This document shows positions 13,894-18,153 of a stretch of DNA of 18,153 nt, in pieces (position 1 is the stretch's first letter; every line of letters starts with the position of its first letter). Source of the DNA: JAWUWD01 sp034112085 (GTDB taxonomy: Bacteria; Bacteroidota; Bacteroidia; Cytophagales; Cyclobacteriaceae); NCBI GenBank assembly GCA_034112085.1, contig JAWUWD010000028.1:1-18153 (forward strand). Direction: 5' to 3'. The notes beneath the pieces were generated by a model. It did no database searches and was not told where the DNA came from. It was given only the letters and a program-made list of their open reading frames with translations. Both the position numbers and the translations under genes were made by a program.

Positions 13894-15138
13894 CTAAAGC
13901 TCTAGTATAAAGCCAGAAGTCTCTCCAATAGGTGCGTAGAACAGAACCGCTATTACAAAGAGCAGCACAGAAATAACAATCCCGAACATAAATATGGTAT
14001 AGCATATTCTGAGCAGTTTGTATTTTTTACCTAGTACAGCGCCAAGAAAATAGATATCTCTAGTCAAACTGCTATAAAGGTAGTCAGCATCCTTCAACAT
14101 CTCCTTCATTCCCCATTCATAGTCTTTCAAATCCACTCCGTGAAAATTCCCAAAGAATAGCAAGTTTGTTTTCTTTTTTAAGATATCCTCTTTTGTGAAA
14201 GTTCCAGAAGATACATTGGGTCTTGTAGCAAGTATAGCGATTACGATTGTCACCAAACAAACCAGAGTAAGCGCGAATGTGGGGATGATCAGATGGGGAT
14301 TATTTTCAAGCTTTCGCATCAATATTGTTACCACTACTGAGAGCAGTATCGAATTGATCGAAATCATAATGTTTGCCTTAGTGTCAGCCATGGCACTAAG
14401 TGTCAAATGATTTTTTGATGTAGTACGAAACATGGTTTCGATACCACGATCAGGTTTAGTAATTTTCACCTGTTCCAATTTGTTTTGAAGTTTGACTACT
14501 TCTGATTCGAGTTTGCTGACATATTTGGGGTCTATGGCCGAGTCCTTTTTTTCTTTTTTTAGTTGTTTGATATTCTTTTGTTTTCTCTTTTCTAGAACTG
14601 TTTTTCCATAGTTAGTGAAGTAGGTGTGCCTCTTGATAAACTGAAAATTCATTTCATTCCATTCATCATCAGTCATCGTTTTTTCCCCTGTGTTACTCCA
14701 TTCATCTCTTAGTTTGTTCCCTAAGTTGATGAATTGATCGCTAGAAAGGTGGAATAGGTCTGCATCACAAAGGACTTCCTGCATGAGATTCTGAGGACTT
14801 TGTGGCATTCGAGTGGCAGCAATACATTTTTTGACATGTTCGATTTTATCAACCGTCAATCCCATTTCGGACAATAATTTTTCAGCAATTGCGATACTAG
14901 CTTCCTCGTGATTCTCACACCCCTTCTTGTATCCCGTATCATGAAGCCATGCGGCTATAGTTACCAATATTGAATCTTCTTCTCCCAAATTGGTCTGTGC
15001 AGCGATTTCAATAGTAGCTTCCACTACCGACTCAGTATGCGCAAGCGTATGATAAACAAATAGAGGGTCTACTTCATTGGTGATTATGGCAATCGCCTGC
15101 TCTTTAGTAGATTCTAGAATTGATTTGAGATCAGTCAT
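13894..15138 (-). CDS. HD-domain phosphohydrolase fused to PycTM (Pycsar effector-type) membrane module
   Basis: The 414-residue protein carries an HD domain at residues 20-175. Candidate metal ligands are H34 in the first helix, H66-D67 in AAWLHDTGY, H77 and D125/D127 in VLCDADLFHL. A charged coiled-coil linker (about 182-225) leads to a segment with the pattern H244-x-x-L-S-x-M-A-D252-x-K-A-N, then TM helices at about 256-274 and 284-304 and a third at about 383-405. The H-x-x-LS-x-MAD-x-KAN signature plus 2+1 TM helices is that of the PycTM effector domain (PF18967) used by Pycsar systems, which respond to cyclic pyrimidine nucleotides. HD-PycTM fusions are widespread in Bacteroidota. No cyclase is adjacent, so immunity is only one option; nucleotide hydrolysis or membrane sensing are others. 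Confidence 0.88.
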   Translation of the reverse strand: MTDLKSILESTKEQAIAIITNEVDPLFVYHTLAHTESVVEATIEIAAQTNLGEEDSILVTIAAWLHDTGYKKGCENHEEASIAIAEKLLSEMGLTVDKIEHVKKCIAATRMPQSPQNLMQEVLCDADLFHLSSDQFINLGNKLRDEWSNTGEKTMTDDEWNEMNFQFIKRHTYFTNYGKTVLEKRKQKNIKQLKKEKKDSAIDPKYVSKLESEVVKLQNKLEQVKITKPDRGIETMFRTTSKNHLTLSAMADTKANIMISINSILLSVVVTILMRKLENNPHLIIPTFALTLVCLVTIVIAILATRPNVSSGTFTKEDILKKKTNLLFFGNFHGVDLKDYEWGMKEMLKDADYLYSSLTRDIYFLGAVLGKKYKLLRICYTIFMFGIVISVLLFVIAVLFYAPIGETSGFILEL

Positions 15139-15191
15139 GTAAAATTATTTATATTTAAATTTAATGAATTTTCCAGATATAAATCTACTTG

Positions 15192-16097
15192 ATGAGATTC
15201 TATAAGCATATTCTTATGAGACTTAAGCCTCTAACGAAATTATTGATAATTATTATAGTAATTTCCACTTTAGGGTGTGCGCAAAGCACCAAAAATGAAA
15301 CTAATAAAGTTGTCTCAAGTATTTCAAGTAGTTCTTATGACCTCAAACAACCAGATTTGATGTTCAAGCTGCCGTATGATTTAGAGGAAATATCAGGGCT
15401 AAGTTATTTCAGAGACAGTATTGTTGTGGCTGTTCAAGATGAAGTAGGTAAGTTATTCTTTTACGATTACAATCTAGGGAAAGTTGTGGAGGAGTACCGA
15501 TTTGGTAAAGATGGAGATTATGAAGGGGTAGAACTTGCTGGGCAGTCGATTTATATTGTAAAGGCCAATGGTGATTTATTTGAATTGGATATTTCTTCCA
15601 AAAATGTAAATAAGATAGAAACGCCCCTGAACAGCAAGAATGATATAGAAGGTCTGGCATATGATAAAATAAGCAATCAGCTCATATTGGCATGTAAAGG
15701 GTCCTCTGATATAGGAGACAATGATAATAAAGGCAAAGGGTTTTATAGATTCGATTTGACTAATCGAAGACTTGATGAAAATCCTTGGCTCGTTCTTCCA
15801 AATAAGAAGATTCAGAAATTTATAAAAAGCAAAGGGGGGAAGCGCAAGGTTAGTGAATTTAAGCCTTCTGGAGTAGCGATCCATCCCATCACCAATGAAG
15901 TATATATTTTAGCGCACGGAGGTAAGTGGTTGGTGACATTGAGTCAATCCATGGAGGTGTCCGCTGTGTATTCATTGAAGCATAAATTATTTGGCCAACC
16001 AGAAGGAATCTGTTTTACACCATCTGGAGATTTATTGATTTCAAATGAAGGGCAAGGGGATAGAGGCACATTACTGTTTTATAAGTATCAGAAGTAG
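15192..16097 (+). CDS. SdiA-regulated-domain lipoprotein (YjiK-like propeller)
   Basis: Translation from the ATG at 15192 gives 301 residues; the in-frame ATG at 15216 (MRLKPLTKLL) would give a cleaner signal peptide and is a real alternative. The leader ends with a good lipobox, STLGC, so the protein is a lipoprotein. The body matches the SdiA-regulated / YjiK family: LEEISGLSYFRDSIVVAVQDE, DYEGVELAGQSIYIVKANGDL, NDIEGLAYD, PSGVAIHPITNEVYILA and PEGICFTPSGDLLISNEGQG. These are blades of a beta-propeller with repeated E-G/S-G and P-x-G motifs. The family's biochemical role is unclear. The gene is divergent from HD-PycTM (53 nt between starts) and followed after 72 nt by the PD40 gene. Confidence 0.88.
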   Translation: MRFYKHILMRLKPLTKLLIIIIVISTLGCAQSTKNETNKVVSSISSSSYDLKQPDLMFKLPYDLEEISGLSYFRDSIVVAVQDEVGKLFFYDYNLGKVVEEYRFGKDGDYEGVELAGQSIYIVKANGDLFELDISSKNVNKIETPLNSKNDIEGLAYDKISNQLILACKGSSDIGDNDNKGKGFYRFDLTNRRLDENPWLVLPNKKIQKFIKSKGGKRKVSEFKPSGVAIHPITNEVYILAHGGKWLVTLSQSMEVSAVYSLKHKLFGQPEGICFTPSGDLLISNEGQGDRGTLLFYKYQK

Positions 16098-16110
16098 GTA
16101 AGCTATTTGG

Positions 16111-16126
16111 GGTTTGCCGGTTTGCC
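16111..16126 (+). repeat. Tandem 8-bp repeat upstream of the PD40 gene
   Basis: GGTTTGCC occurs twice head to tail (16111-16118 and 16119-16126). The second copy runs into a small dyad GTTTGCCAAAC (16120-16130). It lies about 45 bp before the PD40 start and could be part of its control region. Confidence 0.35.
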
Positions 16127-16169
16127 AAACTAAATCACTAAATTGATAAGGAACACTAATTAAGTCAAA

Positions 16170-17777
16170 ATGATGAGAAAATCACCGGGGATGATAGTTG
16201 TATTGTTAGTAGTTGTACAGATCGCTTTTGGACAAGCTAAGACCAAAAAAATGCCTAGAAATATCAATATGCTAGGGTACGAAAATTATAGTCCAGCGAT
16301 CAGTGGAGATGGCAATGCGATGGTATACATGTCTAACTATAGCAGTGAAGGTAATTCATTAATGATGTACACTGAGAAAAAAAGTGCCTCCTCATGGAAG
16401 GATCCAGTGGAATTGCCAAGGACAATGAATATTCCTCATTTGACTTATCAGAATGGATATTGTCTCAATTTCGATGGATCGGAGTTCTACTTTACTTTCA
16501 AAAAGAGTGGTGGACTAGGAGGTTTTGATTTGTGGATGAGTAAGAGGCAAGGAGGCGCATGGGTAAATACACAAAATCTTGGGTCACCTATCAACTCTAG
16601 CCTTAACGATGGGAGTCCTTCCATATCATCTGATGGTAAGACGATGTACTTCATGTCATGTGAAACTATGACAGATAATTCTGCCTCTGGTTGTAAACTA
16701 ATGAAGTCCTCACGGAGCAGGGCTACTGCTAAGTGGGGAAAGCCAGAAGAATTGCCAAGTCAAATCAATCAAGGCAATACGATGTCTCCCAATATATTAG
16801 CTGACGGTGAAACCTTGATGTTTTTATCGGACTCCCAAGGTAATATGCAGTGGTATCAGTCTCGTTTAGAGGAAGGTAGTTGGTCTGATCCGGTGGGAAT
16901 GGAGTTTCTTCCAGTAAATGGTACTAGAAATATCAGTGTGGCAGCACGAGGAAGATATGTGTATCATGACAAAGCAGTAGATCGGGGAAGGATCATCGCT
17001 CAAATATTGATTCCAGAGGAATACAAGCCAAAGAGTGTGATGAGAATAATCGGAGAGGTCAAGTCATCTGAAGGAGGGACATTAAAAGTATACGATATTA
17101 ATAATCGTGAAAGGATAGTTTTCGAGACTTTATCATCAGGAGATAGCTACGATATAATGTTGAAAGAAGGAAAAGTGTATGATGTATCTTTCGAAACTAC
17201 TAATCCGGAAATCCCAGCTACTTCAGCGTTGTTCGATCTTACTGCCTTGAAGTCATCTAAGAAGCAGAAATGGGATGTAGATCCAAGAATGATCAACCTT
17301 GGAGATAGTCTAGAGTTGAAAGCAATGAAATTTGACACTTTGAGTCATGAAGTGACTGACGAGTCAATATATTCATTAAGAAGATTGACTCGATTTATTT
17401 CAAGAAACCCTGAAAAGTATAAACTGAACATTGTTCACTACCTGTTGGATACTTTGGAGCTTGAAGTTGAAATAGATTCTGTAGAGGTTGCAGCAATTAC
17501 TGAGATAGAGGAATACTCATCAGACTCGACAATGATAGAAATAGCTTCGACAATTGTAGAATTAGATTCGATTGATTCAGAGTTTAATGTTGTAGAAATT
17601 GAGGTACTACCAACATTGGCTGAAGTCATAGCGAACACCCTTTCTGAGGAGCTTCTGAGAAAGAAAACATCTATTGAACAGTGTGCAGTAGAAGGTCAAA
17701 CAATTCCAATCAAATCTTTAGAAGGAAATGCGGAACTAGCGGGGCAGGTGATCGTTTATTTGAAGAGGATAAATTAG
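16170..17777 (+). CDS. Secreted PD40 beta-propeller protein with degenerate OmpA-like C-terminus
   Basis: The 535-residue protein has a signal peptide (about 1-21, ending IAFGQ). Residues about 35-270 contain WD40-like PD40 repeats (YSPAISGDGNAMVYMSNY, SPSISSDGKTMYFMS, SPNILADGETLMFLSDS and the GGLGGFDLWMSKR loop), as in TolB and in Bacteroidota PD40-OmpA proteins. Residues about 290-350 are a small beta-rich domain (VKSSEGGTLKVYD). From about 395 the order of an OmpA C-terminal domain is visible (SLRRLTRFISRNPEKYKLNIVHYLLD, then LSEELLRKK, VEGQTIP and a final VIVYLKRI). It is interrupted by a 60-residue acidic insert (about 428-487), and the peptidoglycan-binding Asp/Arg pattern is not recognisable. 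The stop overlaps the convergent DUF2911 stop by 4 nt. The role is probably envelope scaffolding. Confidence 0.8.
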   Translation: MMRKSPGMIVVLLVVVQIAFGQAKTKKMPRNINMLGYENYSPAISGDGNAMVYMSNYSSEGNSLMMYTEKKSASSWKDPVELPRTMNIPHLTYQNGYCLNFDGSEFYFTFKKSGGLGGFDLWMSKRQGGAWVNTQNLGSPINSSLNDGSPSISSDGKTMYFMSCETMTDNSASGCKLMKSSRSRATAKWGKPEELPSQINQGNTMSPNILADGETLMFLSDSQGNMQWYQSRLEEGSWSDPVGMEFLPVNGTRNISVAARGRYVYHDKAVDRGRIIAQILIPEEYKPKSVMRIIGEVKSSEGGTLKVYDINNRERIVFETLSSGDSYDIMLKEGKVYDVSFETTNPEIPATSALFDLTALKSSKKQKWDVDPRMINLGDSLELKAMKFDTLSHEVTDESIYSLRRLTRFISRNPEKYKLNIVHYLLDTLELEVEIDSVEVAAITEIEEYSSDSTMIEIASTIVELDSIDSEFNVVEIEVLPTLAEVIANTLSEELLRKKTSIEQCAVEGQTIPIKSLEGNAELAGQVIVYLKRIN

Positions 17778-18153
17778 TCTTTATTTATAGGCATTACTAC
17801 GATAGTATGGTCCCACATCAGTAACAATTCTATGACTTCACCCCATGCTTCAAATTGCACGGTGAATTGCTCTATATTGTTGTCAGTCTGATATACAGGG
17901 ACTTTCAAGGACAATACGTCTAGTGTAGGATCTCGATTAGCCTTAGCGGTAAAGAAGTCCACTCCCCATTGTCCATGTTGACTGTTGAATATGATTTCCC
18001 ATTCATCTTGACCAGGTCTAGTCCATAAACTATAAGTTCCTTTAGGAAGGGTACTCCCCCTTATAGTGAGATCATTTAGTGTAGTGATTTTGGTTGCTTC
18101 ATTTGCTCCTGTTCTCCATACTTCATCAAATGGAATTAGATTAGGGAATACTG
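17774..18153 (-). CDS. DUF2911 family protein (C-terminal part; start lies beyond the window)
   Basis: The frame is open from the right edge to the stop at 17774-17776, giving about 125 residues without an N-terminus. The visible part contains VWRTGANEATKI, a strand pair ending PKGTYSLWTRPG and EWEIIFNSQHGQWG, then LKVPVYQTDNNIEQFTVQF and LLLMWDHTIVVMPI. This order is characteristic of DUF2911, a Bacteroidota/Gemmatimonadota family of exported proteins of unknown function. The Trp-Arg-Thr-Gly-Ala-Asn-Glu motif is the most diagnostic element. An internal Met near 17962 is not the real start, because the conserved sequence extends well upstream of it. The stop overlaps that of the PD40 gene. 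Confidence 0.88.
   Translation of the reverse strand, partial: VFPNLIPFDEVWRTGANEATKITTLNDLTIRGSTLPKGTYSLWTRPGQDEWEIIFNSQHGQWGVDFFTAKANRDPTLDVLSLKVPVYQTDNNIEQFTVQFEAWGEVIELLLMWDHTIVVMPINKD

Noticed and set aside
13894..15138. A complete Pycsar defence system
   Set aside because: Only the effector-type membrane module is present. No nucleotide cyclase gene lies in the window, so a full system cannot be claimed.
17438..17638. Leftward Ser/Thr-rich frame opposite the PD40 acidic insert
   Set aside because: The Ser/Thr/Ile bias is simply the antisense reading of the Glu/Asp/Ile-rich insert.
17774..17962. Short complete leftward gene starting at the Met near 17962
   Set aside because: The same frame continues to the window edge with clear DUF2911 sequence, so the Met is internal and the gene is truncated by the window.

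Overview
The window looks like chromosomal DNA from a marine-type Bacteroidota, most likely Cytophagales or a relative. The basis is moderately AT-rich sequence, weak Shine-Dalgarno signals, and many exported proteins whose predicted signal-peptide cleavage leaves Gln at the mature N-terminus (SQ, CQ, AQ, GQ). It also has typical Bacteroidota families: DUF4907, DUF4286, DUF2911, SdiA-regulated lipoprotein, PD40 propellers, and an HD-PycTM protein. No rRNA, tRNA, CRISPR array, complete insertion sequence or phage gene was seen.

Layout. Positions 1-1607 are gene-poor and repeat-rich. They hold the N-terminus of a leftward gene (UPF0158-like), an attC-like hairpin directly upstream of it, one DUF4907-type lipoprotein gene, and a short non-coding element with 24-bp perfect terminal inverted repeats plus a third, solitary copy of its end. 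Positions 1549-3715 carry a three-gene rightward operon: a two-TM leucine-rich-repeat protein and two duplicated secreted TPR proteins. Positions 3718-9725 carry a secreted PQQ-type beta-propeller, a strong intrinsic terminator, a large secreted WD40-caspase (C14) protein with an EF-hand loop, and a membrane protein with a possible PH-like C-terminus. Positions 9814-11410 hold a secreted bleomycin-hydrolase-like C1 cysteine peptidase and a GNAT acetyltransferase. Then come leftward DUF4286, rightward polyphosphate kinase ppk1, leftward HD-PycTM, rightward SdiA-regulated lipoprotein, rightward PD40 propeller with an eroded OmpA-like tail, and the C-terminal part of a leftward DUF2911 gene cut by the window edge.

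How the genes may work together. A 42-nt block with fixed spacing (two GGGTAT half-sites, 18 nt between them) sits upstream of both the LRR-TPR-TPR operon and the PQQ-propeller gene, so the two units probably share a regulator. Together with the caspase, its membrane neighbour and the C1 peptidase they form a run of exported interaction-domain proteins (LRR, TPR, PQQ, WD40) with two cysteine proteases. The working hypothesis is an envelope-located sensing and proteolysis module. This is inference; no experiment or homology search was possible. The second point of interest is the HD-PycTM protein, a fusion of a predicted phosphohydrolase to the membrane module used by Pycsar anti-phage effectors. 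It has no cyclase nearby and is tail-to-tail with ppk1 with no spacer. Three convergent gene pairs in the window have abutting or overlapping stop codons.
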